Positions 9,653 to 18,621 of a stretch of DNA of 64,000 bases are shown piece after piece. The stretch comes from Lachnospiraceae bacterium UBA935 (lineage in GTDB: Bacteria; Bacillota; Clostridia; Lachnospirales; Lachnospiraceae). Numbering within the stretch: the first letter of the stretch is position 1; every line of letters starts with the position of its first letter. A model generated the notes under the pieces. The model did not search any database. It saw only the letters and a list, made by a program, of their open reading frames with translations, and was not told the origin of the DNA. A program made the translations under genes and the position numbers. The stretch covers positions 43,143 to 107,142 of the forward strand of contig DBDJ01000072.1 of NCBI GenBank assembly GCA_002293525.1, written 5' to 3'.

Positions 9653-11074
9653 CTAGAGCCAGAAACATAGGCTTAACTGTTTCTCCATATCGGCATATTT
9701 AACGATGTCGTTGGCACTGTTGAGATAGCGGAATATTTTCTGGTCGTCGATCAGATATGCAAGCATCTGATTGAAAACTTCCGGGTCGGAACATTTTAAG
9801 GTAATGTAGCGGCTGCCTTTGGCATACTCACGCGCAAACAGTTCTTGTAATTTGTTCTCATCAACTGAGGAAAAGAAGAGCCCTTCCCGAATATAATAGT
9901 TATCCTTTGTCGCGATGCATTCCGGAATTGGTACGATCGTTTCAATCGTATGCGTCATGCTGAGCTGATCCGTAGTTATGCACAGGTAATCATAGTTGAT
10001 CGGCGGGATGCTGCCGTCCCAGCTGTTGGCACTGCCTTCGGCGCCGACACTGTCCTCGCCGGCCCCGTTCCGATAAGAGGCATCGCCCCATGTAGTATCC
10101 ACAAAATAGTAATCTCCATGGATCTTGACCATATTCCATGCATGCCCTTCTCCCCCGGCAACCTTGCCCGTCACCAAGGTTGCCGGTATCCCTGCCTGCT
10201 TCAAGAGATACTGGGTCGCTTTGGCATAGCCTTGGCAGACGGAACGCTCATCCAGAAAAACCGAACAGATATTCTGGTTGTCCTCCGCCTTTGCATCATA
10301 TTCGGTGTGGCTTATCAAAAATTCGTAGATGTATTTTACTTTATCATATTCATCGCCTGCGGCCGGCAAACCGGCCAGACAGCTCTCCACATAGGCATCA
10401 ATCTTCTGCTGGCGCTCCTGCATCTCCTGAAGCCCATAGCTGTACGTAGCGGTAAAAGATATCTTTTTCGTAATATCCGCCATAGAATAACGGGTGTAAC
10501 GGTATCCCGCCACATAAAAAATCCCGGGCTGGTCATTCAGGACACATTGGAACACTTTCTCTATCGCAGCAGGATCGGTGCTGGAAACCATGATGCCGGT
10601 AGCATACTCCCGCATGATTACCATAAGCTCTGTATATAATCTCTGTTCAGCGGCTGTCAGCTGATCAAAATGATAGTTTCCAGCCAGTTCCGCCAACATC
10701 CCGCTAATCGTTTCTTCATGCAGCCCGATCCGCTCTCTTGCGGCAATATCCTCTGGCGTCATTTCTGCTGTGGCGGTATCGTTCGCCAGGGACTCCTCAG
10801 CGCCATAATCCTTCCATAATTCTGAACCGGATATCTCATCCGCCTGCCCTTGGATGTCCTCTTGCGTATTCCCTTGCAGGTTCTCTTGCTGTACCTCCGG
10901 ACCGCTCGCTTCTGAATCCGCTTCTTTGATAGTTTCCACAGTTTCCGTATTCTCTGCCGGTGCGATAAGTTCGAGTTCGACATAATCGGCAATACCGGCC
11001 GGTAAACATCCTGCTGCCGACAGCAGCACCAGACATAACCATGAAATAAATATTTTGGACTGATTATTTTTCAT
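9653..11074 (-). CDS. Transglutaminase-like lipoprotein of unknown substrate
   Basis: This 473-residue protein is probably exported and lipid-anchored. A hydrophobic leader of 22 residues ends in LSAAGC, with Cys23 as candidate lipidation site. The -3 residue is Ala, so the lipobox is not ideal. A Glu/Gln-rich linker (about 30-110) follows, then a transglutaminase-like core with the triad Cys280 (RSVCQGYAKA), His311 (EGHAWNMV) and Asp326 (FVDTTWGD). Such domains can be proteases, crosslinkers or peptidoglycan-associated enzymes. The ATG at 11074 has GGGGGAT upstream. An in-frame GTG at 11095 lacks a ribosome site. No clear operon partner. Confidence 0.82.
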   Translation of the reverse strand: MKNNQSKIFISWLCLVLLSAAGCLPAGIADYVELELIAPAENTETVETIKEADSEASGPEVQQENLQGNTQEDIQGQADEISGSELWKDYGAEESLANDTATAEMTPEDIAARERIGLHEETISGMLAELAGNYHFDQLTAAEQRLYTELMVIMREYATGIMVSSTDPAAIEKVFQCVLNDQPGIFYVAGYRYTRYSMADITKKISFTATYSYGLQEMQERQQKIDAYVESCLAGLPAAGDEYDKVKYIYEFLISHTEYDAKAEDNQNICSVFLDERSVCQGYAKATQYLLKQAGIPATLVTGKVAGGEGHAWNMVKIHGDYYFVDTTWGDASYRNGAGEDSVGAEGSANSWDGSIPPINYDYLCITTDQLSMTHTIETIVPIPECIATKDNYYIREGLFFSSVDENKLQELFAREYAKGSRYITLKCSDPEVFNQMLAYLIDDQKIFRYLNSANDIVKYADMEKQLSLCFWL

Positions 11075-11130
11075 ATTGTAATCCCCCGATTTCACAGACT
11101 TATCCGTTAAGTTGCCAGCCTCTGCTGCTT

Positions 11131-12717
11131 TCAGGCCCCGAATTCCGACAGAATCAGCTCTTTATTTCGATCCAGCGTCATCCCGACACTCCAGGCATTT
11201 ACGAACAGCAGTAAAGGATTTTCTTTTAGATCTTTGATTTTTTTCATGTCCGAGGTACCGACGATCCGGTCTAAGTCAATATTCTTATTTTTAATCCAGC
11301 GGATATGCTCATAAGGCAGATTCTCTAACTTGATCTCTACGTTATATTCATTTTCCAGCCGGTACTTCAGGACGTCAAATTGAAGGACTCCCACCACGCC
11401 GACGATAATTTCTTCCATACCGGTATTATATTCCTGAAAAATCTGGATGGCTCCCTCTTGGGCAATCTGCATAACGCCTTTGACAAATTGTTTCCGCTTC
11501 ATCGTGTCGATCTGCTTGACGCGGGCAAAATGTTCCGGCGCAAAGGTCGGTATGCCTTCATAGCAGAATTCATCTCCCGGCAAGCCAAGGGTGTCACCAA
11601 TGGAAAATATTCCCGGGTCGAATACCCCGATAATATCTCCGGCAAAAGCTTCCGACAGGATCTTCCGCTCGCTTGCCATTATCTGCTGCGGCTGCGACAG
11701 GCGCATATTCCGCCCGCCCTGCATGTGCCTTACTTCCATGCCGGCTTCGTATTTGCCGGAACAGATCCGCATGAAGGCAATGCGGTCACGATGGGCCTTG
11801 TTCATATTGGCCTGGATCTTGAAGACAAAGGCAGAAAACGTATGTCCGGCTGGATCGACCAATCCGGTATTAGCTTTACGGGGCAAGGGTGCTGTTGTCA
11901 TCTTCAGGAAATGCTCCAGGAAAAACTCCACGCCGAAATTTGTCAGGGCCGACCCGAAAAAAACCGGGGTTAGCACTCCCGCACGGACTGCTTCCAGATC
12001 AAATGCCGCACTGGCACCGTCCAACAGGTCGATTTCGTCCAACAGACTGTCTTGATAGCCGCCGATATAGGCGGCAAGCCTGTCCGTTTCCGTCAGGGAA
12101 ATCTTTTCACTGACGCCTTCCTTTGTACCCTTTTCCGTGTCCGAATAAGTAATGACACAACTGTTATTCCTGTCATAAATGCCTTTGAAGTTCTTACCGG
12201 ATCCGATCGGCCAGTTGATCGGACAGGTGGCTATTCCCAGTTCTTTTTCAATCTCATCTAACAGGGCAAAGGTATCGCCCGCATCCCGGTCAAGCTTGTT
12301 GATAAAGGTAAAAATAGGGATCCTGCGCATGACGCAGACCTTGAACAGCTTTCTCGTCTGTGCTTCCACTCCCTTGGAGGCATCTATGACCATAACCGCC
12401 GAATCGGCCGCCATCAGGGTCCGGTAGGTGTCTTCGGAAAAATCCTGATGGCCCGGCGTATCCAGGATGTTGATGCAGAAATCATCATATTCAAACTGCA
12501 ATACGGATGAAGTAACCGAAATCCCCCTTTCTTTTTCAATCTCCATCCAGTCGGACACGGCATGCCTTGCCGTCGCCTTACCCTTTACGCTTCCCGCCAG
12601 GTTGATGGCTCCGCCGTATAACAGGAATTTTTCCGTCAAAGTGGTTTTCCCGGCATCCGGATGCGATATAATGGCAAATGTTCTTCTACGGTTAATCTCT
12701 TTCGTGTCGGTGCTCAC
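11131..12717 (-). CDS. prfC: Peptide chain release factor 3
   Basis: RF3 is a translational GTPase that recycles RF1/RF2 after peptide release. The 528-residue protein has the P-loop ISHPDAGKTTLTEKF, the switch II DTPGHQDFSEDT and the NKLD motif (FINKLDRD). The RF3-specific insertion DWMEIEKERGISVTSSVLQF follows the P-loop. Length agrees with RF3 and not with EF-G (about 690). It lies 30 bases downstream of deoB on the same strand, but a functional link is not evident. Confidence 0.96.
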   Translation of the reverse strand: MSTDTKEINRRRTFAIISHPDAGKTTLTEKFLLYGGAINLAGSVKGKATARHAVSDWMEIEKERGISVTSSVLQFEYDDFCINILDTPGHQDFSEDTYRTLMAADSAVMVIDASKGVEAQTRKLFKVCVMRRIPIFTFINKLDRDAGDTFALLDEIEKELGIATCPINWPIGSGKNFKGIYDRNNSCVITYSDTEKGTKEGVSEKISLTETDRLAAYIGGYQDSLLDEIDLLDGASAAFDLEAVRAGVLTPVFFGSALTNFGVEFFLEHFLKMTTAPLPRKANTGLVDPAGHTFSAFVFKIQANMNKAHRDRIAFMRICSGKYEAGMEVRHMQGGRNMRLSQPQQIMASERKILSEAFAGDIIGVFDPGIFSIGDTLGLPGDEFCYEGIPTFAPEHFARVKQIDTMKRKQFVKGVMQIAQEGAIQIFQEYNTGMEEIIVGVVGVLQFDVLKYRLENEYNVEIKLENLPYEHIRWIKNKNIDLDRIVGTSDMKKIKDLKENPLLLFVNAWSVGMTLDRNKELILSEFGA

Positions 12718-12747
12718 GGTTATTCCTCCAAATCGATTTAATGTTGG

Positions 12748-13905
12748 CTATAACATAGATGTGCCGGAAATCTGGCCTTTGATGCCACAATAATCCAGGA
12801 TCGTGGCGCCGATATCGGCAAAGGTCTCCCTGGTGCCGAGATTCCCCTTCCCTGCTGCTGCTTTTCCTGCCATGATGAGCGGAACATATTCCCTTGAATG
12901 GTCAGTGGAAGCCGTAAAGCCAGGGTCGCATCCGTGGTCTGCGGAAAGGATCAGCAGATCATCCTCCCTCAGTCTGCCCAGCAGCTCAGGCAGTCGGGCA
13001 TCGAAACGCGAAAGCGCTTCCGCATAGCCGTCAATGTCGTTCCGGTGCCCGTAAATCATGTCATAGTCCACCAGGTTGGTAAACAGCAGCCCGGTAAAAT
13101 CCGTGTCCATATATTCCAGTGTCCTGGCGATGCCCTCGCTGTTGTCTTTCGTATAGGTATAGGACGTAAGGCCCTGGCCGGCAAAGATGTCGCGGATTTT
13201 CCCAACGCCGATCACCTCATGGCCGGCATCCTTCAGTGCGGTAAGCATGGTCGGTCCCTGGGGCTCAAGGGAAAAATCATGGCGTCCCGCGGTTCTTCGG
13301 AAGGATCCGCTTGTTCCGTTAAACGGCCTGGCAATCACCCGGCCGACGCCATATTCCCCGGACAACAGGCTGCGGGCGTTTCGACAATATTGATAGAGCT
13401 CTTCCTGCCCTACGATGTCTTCATGAGCGGCAATCTGAAAGACGCTGTCAGCTGAAGTATATACGATCAGCCTGCCTGTCCGAAGATGTTCCTCGCCGAA
13501 ATCCTTGATGACCTCGGTTCCCGAATAGGGCCGGTTGCAAAGATAGCCCCTGCCGGTCACACGGCTGAAAGCCGTCATGATCTCTTCCGGAAAACCGTCC
13601 GGAAAAACCGGCAGCGGCTTCCGGGAAATCAGCCCGGCTATTTCCCAATGTCCGATAGTAGTATCTTTGCCCTTGGAAGCTTCTTTCATACGAGCATAGG
13701 CTCCCGGCGGCGGTACGGCGGCCCCTTCGCCATAATCAATGCCGTCTATATTAAATAATCCCAATCGCTGCATATTCGGCATATGAAAACGAGGGCTATG
13801 GAATACCGAACGCAGCGTATTGGTACCCCAATCGCCATAGTCTCCGGCATCTTCCATTGCCCCGATTCCCACACTGTCAAGAATGATCAATATAACCCGT
13901 TTCAT
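12748..13905 (-). CDS. deoB: Phosphopentomutase
   Basis: DeoB interconverts ribose-1-phosphate or deoxyribose-1-phosphate with the 5-phosphates in nucleoside salvage. The 385-residue protein belongs to the alkaline phosphatase superfamily. It begins MKRVILIILDSVGIGAMEDA, with the metal-binding Asp and the GIGAMEDA motif. It carries the conserved GKGKDTTIGHWE-type loop, here ASKGKDTTIGHWEIAG, and the C-terminal metal site LSADHGCDPGFTASTDHSR. No other nucleoside salvage genes are adjacent. Confidence 0.95.
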   Translation of the reverse strand: MKRVILIILDSVGIGAMEDAGDYGDWGTNTLRSVFHSPRFHMPNMQRLGLFNIDGIDYGEGAAVPPPGAYARMKEASKGKDTTIGHWEIAGLISRKPLPVFPDGFPEEIMTAFSRVTGRGYLCNRPYSGTEVIKDFGEEHLRTGRLIVYTSADSVFQIAAHEDIVGQEELYQYCRNARSLLSGEYGVGRVIARPFNGTSGSFRRTAGRHDFSLEPQGPTMLTALKDAGHEVIGVGKIRDIFAGQGLTSYTYTKDNSEGIARTLEYMDTDFTGLLFTNLVDYDMIYGHRNDIDGYAEALSRFDARLPELLGRLREDDLLILSADHGCDPGFTASTDHSREYVPLIMAGKAAAGKGNLGTRETFADIGATILDYCGIKGQISGTSML

Positions 13906-14035
13906 AGATTTTCCTTTCGTATCTTTCTAAATGACCAATACAGTATATCATAATTTTACTAGATCCGCATTATTTTTTGTCGCCCTTATCCGCTTGATTG
14001 CCCTTGTTATTATTGTTCACACCATGCTCCACCCT

Positions 14036-14734
14036 TTATTGTTCGGCAACCGTGCTGATGATGATGGCTTCCGGTGCCACCCCGGTCTTACGGATCACGA
14101 TGTCTTCAATCTGGGCACGCTGGGCTTCGGTCAGTTCCAGTTCATTGACCACGACATCCACTGTCGTATCGGTAATGCTTACCACTACATCGGCAAATCC
14201 TTTGGCTTCGAGCAGGATCTCTGCTGCCGTTTCTTTTTCGGCGACATTGGTGATCGCTATCATATTATCCACCGCTTCCTGCTTCTGTTCTTCGCTGATA
14301 TTGACATTGTTGATGATTTCCAGGAGGACCTCCTTATTTTTGGCCCGGGTCTGCTCCTTCATCAGCTTGGCGCCGGACAATGCCCCCATGCCTGTCGTGG
14401 TTACGCTCGGGGTCTCTGTCTCTGGAACCTCTCCCATATCCTCCGATATGCTTTCAGCCATGTTTTCATCCATGAAATCTTCCGTGATGACCACATCGGA
14501 ATCAAGGCTTTCAATCTCGCCATATGTAGTGTCTTCCATATCCTCATCGGAAATCTCAAACATTGCTGCCACTTCGGTGGAGTCTTCCGCATTTTCCGTA
14601 ACGGCATCACTGGTAGCCGTTAAAATATCCTCTTCTGTGATTTGGTCACCCGCGAAATTCAGGTATCCGGCCACTGCAATCATGATGGCAAGTGCGGTGA
14701 TCATAATCTGGTTCTTTTTTACCATATTTTTCAA
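14036..14734 (-). CDS. spoIIIAH: Stage III sporulation protein AH
   Basis: SpoIIIAH in the mother-cell membrane joins forespore SpoIIQ to form the channel or zipper across the intermembrane space during engulfment. The 232-residue protein has one N-terminal membrane segment (IMITALAIMIAVAGYLNFAG, residues about 10-29), an acidic linker, and a C-terminal YscJ/FliF-like domain (AEILLEAKGFADVVVSITD). It is the last gene of spoIIIA, 43 bases after AG. SpoIIQ is not in this window. Confidence 0.93.
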   Translation of the reverse strand: MKNMVKKNQIMITALAIMIAVAGYLNFAGDQITEEDILTATSDAVTENAEDSTEVAAMFEISDEDMEDTTYGEIESLDSDVVITEDFMDENMAESISEDMGEVPETETPSVTTTGMGALSGAKLMKEQTRAKNKEVLLEIINNVNISEEQKQEAVDNMIAITNVAEKETAAEILLEAKGFADVVVSITDTTVDVVVNELELTEAQRAQIEDIVIRKTGVAPEAIIISTVAEQ

Positions 14735-14777
14735 TTTTTTGCCCCTTTTCTTTTATGATATTTTTTTATGATATGAT

Positions 14778-15512
14778 TTATGATATCATTTTTACTATTT
14801 TAATTTTATGTTCGTCTATGCCAAATAATGCCACAATTGCTTCGGTAATATTCTGAATTATTTCACGGTTCCCACCTCCCTGCGTTACCACTACCACGCC
14901 GCCGATCACTGGATGGAGCGTCTTCCTTATATAAGGAACGTTGTTCCCGTTACCGTCCGATACATAAACCGTTTCCTGGCCGGTTTCGATATCACTGGTG
15001 TTACGGCTTCCTCCTTCCGCGTCAACTTCTGTCGTACCGGCGCGCCGGAGCGGCATATCTTTCTCCACGACCGCTTCCTCGGAACTGACCAGCGTAATCA
15101 TCACCCTGGTCTCACCGGCACCGTCCATTACAGAAACAATCTCTTCCAGTTTATGCTCCAAGTACATGGCATATGACTCCGGGCTCTCATCCGCTGATGA
15201 CAGGGCGGTGTCAGCGGCAGTGCTTTTATAACCCGGAGTTGTCCCGGTATCATCCGATAGATTCAGTATACCACCGATGCCGTCCGATATTCCGGACTCG
15301 GTAGCTTCCGCAGTATTTTCCTGACCGGTTTGATTCTTCGGAACTGGCCAGACTATGACAAGCAGCAAAACCCCCAGCAGTATCATAATCAGGAAGTTAT
15401 CTTTCTTAAATCCCCTGCCCTTCCCAATCGCTTTTAACCGGTTCAGCACGTTCACTTTGCTTTCATCCAATTTCTTGCTTTCCCCCATTTTTTTGCTTTC
15501 ATCCACTCTCAA
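14778..15512 (-). CDS. spoIIIAG: Stage III sporulation protein AG
   Basis: SpoIIIAG forms a large multimeric ring in the feeding-tube complex between mother cell and forespore. The roughly 244-residue protein has a Lys-rich N-terminus, one membrane segment (FLIMILLGVLLLVIVWPV), a variable linker and a C-terminal ring-building domain. That domain has DGAGETRVMITLVSSEE and the conserved late motif RKTLHPVIGGVVVVTQGGG. The start is either TTG at 15512 or GTG at 15506. The GTG sits nine bases after GGAGG. The gene overlaps spoIIIAF by up to 14 bases, suggesting coupled translation. Confidence 0.93.
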   Translation of the reverse strand: MRVDESKKMGESKKLDESKVNVLNRLKAIGKGRGFKKDNFLIMILLGVLLLVIVWPVPKNQTGQENTAEATESGISDGIGGILNLSDDTGTTPGYKSTAADTALSSADESPESYAMYLEHKLEEIVSVMDGAGETRVMITLVSSEEAVVEKDMPLRRAGTTEVDAEGGSRNTSDIETGQETVYVSDGNGNNVPYIRKTLHPVIGGVVVVTQGGGNREIIQNITEAIVALFGIDEHKIKIVKMIS

Positions 15513-16080
15513 TTACCTCCAAATATGCCTTGCCGGTGCCCAACGCTTCGCAAAACAGTTCTTGCAGCTTTTGTAATTCCGGGCTGTCATAGGAACTGCT
15601 GTCCGGTATGGCGGCATGACCGGAACCGATTTCGACCGGGGGGATCCTGATAACACGATCTTCCTCCGCCGCCATGGTTTCCTTGCTTACAATAACATGC
15701 GCTATTTCATCTAGAATAACGTCCGTAACCACATAACCATGCCCGGCTGCAACGTCATTTAATTTAGATTTAATTTCTTCAGCCGTCTGGATATTGACTT
15801 CCTGGCGGTCGGAAATCAGCTGCAGCTGATCCGTCTGCATTGCTTCCGCCTGCTTTTCCAGCATCGCCTGCATCTCCACAATCTGCTGTTCGATCTCCCC
15901 CCTTTCCTGTCCGGTCACCAGCGACTTAAGGGGGACGGCAAACTGCGCCAGAACCATGATGCCGATCAGGAGCTTGACATATTTCTGAAAAGAACTGCCC
16001 GGCACAAAATAGAGAATGCTTTCCGCACAGATCAGGAATATCCCGGTTTTTTTAATAAATTCCAGAAAAGTATTTATCAT
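15499..16080 (-). CDS. spoIIIAF: Stage III sporulation protein AF
   Basis: SpoIIIAF is a membrane component of the SpoIIIA complex. The 193-residue protein has two N-terminal hydrophobic segments (about 10-30 and 33-55, the second KLLIGIMVLAQFAVPL) and a soluble C-terminal domain with a ring-building-motif fold in known homologues. The region EIEQQIVEMQAMLEKQAEAM is predicted coiled coil by its heptad pattern. It lies between AE and AG and overlaps AG. Confidence 0.9.
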   Translation of the reverse strand: MINTFLEFIKKTGIFLICAESILYFVPGSSFQKYVKLLIGIMVLAQFAVPLKSLVTGQERGEIEQQIVEMQAMLEKQAEAMQTDQLQLISDRQEVNIQTAEEIKSKLNDVAAGHGYVVTDVILDEIAHVIVSKETMAAEEDRVIRIPPVEIGSGHAAIPDSSSYDSPELQKLQELFCEALGTGKAYLEVIESG

Positions 16081-16139
16081 CTTTGCTTCCTTTATACAAA
16101 TCTACTATCAGTTGCTTCCTATAATCAATGTTTTTTCGT

Positions 16140-17177
16140 TCAGCGGATGGTATGCGCCGCAAAAGCGATCAGGATAAAAAATAAAGAAACCGTGGTAAAC
16201 ACCATCTTAAAAAGCAGCATGCCGGCATCGCCGATCCTGTCAGTACAATGCATGATTCTTTTATCACTGATGATGGCCGCCACTGCTGCACTGAGTTTCA
16301 GCATACCGGCAATCAGCAGGATTTTGATCAGCGGGGCCACGCATACGCCGATAATCAGGATCAGAAATAAGATGCCGATGCTGTTTTTCAGCAATACCGC
16401 CGATCCGACCACCATCTCCGTCACCCCTTCCGCCAGGTTGCCGATTCCCGGTATTGCCGATATCATCCTTTTTACTGCCGATGCTTTTAAGCCATCAATA
16501 GCAGGTGTTACTATTGACTGGATAAAACTGATTCCGGCCACCATCCCTAAAGACGCTTTTAAAATAATGGCAATGCCTTTTTTAATCAGATCTAGCATTA
16601 ACGCCAGACGTTCTTCGGTCCATATCCCGTTGACTATGGATAAGATGGCATAGCAATAGATAAAGGGAAGCAATACGGAAAGCAAAAAACTCTGTACGCC
16701 ATATGCCACGATTAAAATGAGCTGATAGCCTGCCGAAGCCGTGGTTATGCCTACTGCCGCTCCTACCGCCAGAAAATAAGTGGGAATCAGCATCTTTACA
16801 AACAGCACGATATTTTCCATGGTAACCACCGCTACTTCGGCAATATCCAGAAAAGCCCTGGTCAAGATCGCCATTAAAAACAGATAGGTAAAATAAAACC
16901 CTACCTGGGATATCTGCTGACCGGCAAAGATATCTGAAAAATTCGTGAACACAGCAGACAGTATCCCCAGAAGCAAGACGGCGATCAGCAAGGATCTGAG
17001 CCCGGTTATTTCGCCGCTTATATTTCCTCCGATCTGGCTAAGCAGGTCCTTGCCCGCTTCCCATAACCTGCCTTCCATAATAAGCGAAAGGATTTGATCC
17101 ACATTGATATGATAGCCGGGGAAAAAGCTGTCCACTCCTTGTTCAATTGCTTGCATGTCGTAGGGGTTTTCTATCAT
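16140..17177 (-). CDS. spoIIIAE: Stage III sporulation protein AE
   Basis: SpoIIIAE is a polytopic membrane protein of the SpoIIIA channel, needed for sigma-G activity in the forespore. The 345-residue form starts at the ATG at 17177 (MIENPYDMQ), which has GGGAGGG nine bases upstream. A reading from 17246, whose ATG overlaps the spoIIIAD stop as TAATG, adds a charged 23-residue leader unlike the family. At least seven hydrophobic segments follow residue 70, including LLIAVLLLGILSAVFTNF and the C-terminal LLFKMVFTTVSLFFILIAF. Confidence 0.93.
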   Translation of the reverse strand: MIENPYDMQAIEQGVDSFFPGYHINVDQILSLIMEGRLWEAGKDLLSQIGGNISGEITGLRSLLIAVLLLGILSAVFTNFSDIFAGQQISQVGFYFTYLFLMAILTRAFLDIAEVAVVTMENIVLFVKMLIPTYFLAVGAAVGITTASAGYQLILIVAYGVQSFLLSVLLPFIYCYAILSIVNGIWTEERLALMLDLIKKGIAIILKASLGMVAGISFIQSIVTPAIDGLKASAVKRMISAIPGIGNLAEGVTEMVVGSAVLLKNSIGILFLILIIGVCVAPLIKILLIAGMLKLSAAVAAIISDKRIMHCTDRIGDAGMLLFKMVFTTVSLFFILIAFAAHTIR

Positions 17178-17245
17178 TTCCTGCTTCCCTCCCTCTCGCC
17201 TGTCAGCATGATCGGCACGATGTGCTGACGGCATGATGATCGGCA

Positions 17246-17632
17246 TTATAAGCTGATCTGACTGATATTTTCGACAATTGCCATTAATATCGGCATTCCG
17301 GCTATCAGAACCGACAGCTTCCCAAAAACTTCGATCTGACCGGCTACGGCCAGATAGCCGGCATCCTTACAGACCGCTGAGCAGAATTCACAGATATAGG
17401 CGATGCCTGCTACCTTGAGCAGGATCTTAAAATACACGTTGCCGCTATCGATGAATCTTTGAAAAATACCCATGTTATCCAGCACATCCGCCAGCTTATC
17501 CACGGCAAAGGAGAAAATGATAAGCCCTACGGCAAAACCGATGTATAGACTGTATTCCTGTTTCTGGGTCTTAAACTGCAAGGCAAAAAGTACACCTGCT
17601 AGTCCCAAGATACCGATCCGGATAATTTCCAT
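17246..17632 (-). CDS. spoIIIAD: Stage III sporulation protein AD
   Basis: SpoIIIAD is a small polytopic membrane protein related to SpoIIIAC and a component of the SpoIIIA complex. The 128-residue protein has four hydrophobic segments, the first IIRIGILGLAGVLFALQF, and the family's KVAGIAYICEFCSAVCKDAG segment. It lies between AC (41 bases upstream) and AE. Confidence 0.93.
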   Translation of the reverse strand: MEIIRIGILGLAGVLFALQFKTQKQEYSLYIGFAVGLIIFSFAVDKLADVLDNMGIFQRFIDSGNVYFKILLKVAGIAYICEFCSAVCKDAGYLAVAGQIEVFGKLSVLIAGMPILMAIVENISQISL

Positions 17633-17673
17633 TCTGTTACCCCTGCCCCTTGTCCGCTTTTTGCATAAAAAAG

Positions 17674-17868
17674 TTATATTTCAAATAAATTCTGGATCAT
17701 TGTAAACAGTTCGAATATATAGGGAAGAATCCATGTCATCACCAGAATCAGGCCAGCCAGGCTGATAAGAAATGCATGTTCTTCTCTGCCGCTATGTTTT
17801 AATATCTGGCTGAGAATGGTAATTAAAATTCCCACGGCCGCGATTCTGAAGATGAGAGTGATTGACAT
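17674..17868 (-). CDS. spoIIIAC: Stage III sporulation protein AC
   Basis: SpoIIIAC is a 64-residue membrane protein with two hydrophobic segments (ITLIFRIAAVGILITILSQI and ISLAGLILVMTWILPYIF) and the family's SGREEHA loop between them. It stands downstream of spoIIIAB but is separated from it by a 234-base gap holding a repeat element. In most spoIIIA operons this junction is only a few bases. The protein itself is intact. Confidence 0.92.
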   Translation of the reverse strand: MSITLIFRIAAVGILITILSQILKHSGREEHAFLISLAGLILVMTWILPYIFELFTMIQNLFEI

Positions 17869-17953
17869 GAACGGTTTCCTCCAAGTTTGTTTTCTCTATC
17901 AATATATGAACAGCTCAAAAATATATTGCGGATTTTACTTTGTGGGTTCTATT

Positions 17954-18080
17954 TAAGGGAAACGCTGATGCAACGTTTCCCGCGCCGGATTTACGGCACA
18001 AAGTGCCAGTTTTCCCTGTAAATCCGTGCGCATCCCGCGGAGCGGCTAAGGAAATACTGATGCATCTGTGTTTCCTTAAG
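17954..18080. repeat. Small MITE-like repeat element inside the spoIIIA operon
   Basis: A 127-base noncoding element sits between spoIIIAB and spoIIIAC. Its left end (TTAAGGGAAACGCTGATGCA at 17954-17973) and the reverse complement of its right end (CTTAAGGAAACACAGATGCA) form imperfect terminal inverted repeats. Inside, GGATTTAC pairs with GTAAATCC, GGCAC with GTGCC, and TAAGGAAA (18047-18054) with TTTCCTTA (18071-18078), so the whole element can fold. A related hairpin with the same GGAAACGCTGATGCA core occurs at 50069-50091. It carries no ORF. Confidence 0.6.
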
Positions 18081-18102
18081 TTCTTATGGATCCGGATAAT
18101 AA

Positions 18103-18621
18103 TCATAGTAAGAGTATAACTGCCATGATGCCGCTCATGACTCCCATGCACATGACGACACGGTATTTATTTTTAAGCTCTTCCTCCAGATTTTTGATGT
18201 ATTGGCTGACCTCCTCAACATACTGCTCCATTCCCTCAGCCTGTCCTTTCCCGTCACGGAAACCGAGGCTAAGCGTAAAACCGCTGATAAGTGCTTTTTC
18301 ATGATTCTTTAACGGCAGGCCTTTCATACAGGACATCATATGTTTTTCCCATATCTCGTTAAAAGGACAGCCGTTATTTTCATTCAGTTCCTCATAGATT
18401 GCCGCAAAGGCCTCCCCGAAGGGCGGCGGCTGCCGCTGGCCGATCCGGCCGCAAAGCTCCGGAAGAGAAGCTTTGGCATAGTCGATTTCCTTGCGCAGAT
18501 ACTCATAGATCTGCCGGATCGCTTTTAAGTAACCCAGACGCTCCTTCTGTTCCTTACAATAATTCCATGCGACTCCGGTCGTCCCGGATATCAGCAAGAT
18601 GATTCCGATGATCTGTAACAT
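18103..18621 (-). CDS. spoIIIAB: Stage III sporulation protein AB
   Basis: SpoIIIAB resembles GspF-type inner-membrane proteins and works with the SpoIIIAA ATPase. The 172-residue protein has an N-terminal membrane segment (MLQIIGIILLISGTTGVAW), a helical cytosolic domain (RQIYEYLRKEIDYAKASLPE) and a C-terminal segment (VVMCMGVMSGIMAVILLL). It overlaps the end of spoIIIAA by 31 bases, so translation is probably coupled. Confidence 0.93.
   Translation of the reverse strand: MLQIIGIILLISGTTGVAWNYCKEQKERLGYLKAIRQIYEYLRKEIDYAKASLPELCGRIGQRQPPPFGEAFAAIYEELNENNGCPFNEIWEKHMMSCMKGLPLKNHEKALISGFTLSLGFRDGKGQAEGMEQYVEEVSQYIKNLEEELKNKYRVVMCMGVMSGIMAVILLL

Noticed and set aside
13970..14020. 16-codon minus-strand ORF after spoIIIAH with a GGTGGAG ribosome site and GTG start
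   Set aside because: Very short, Asn/Lys/Asp low complexity, no known family and nothing to support translation.
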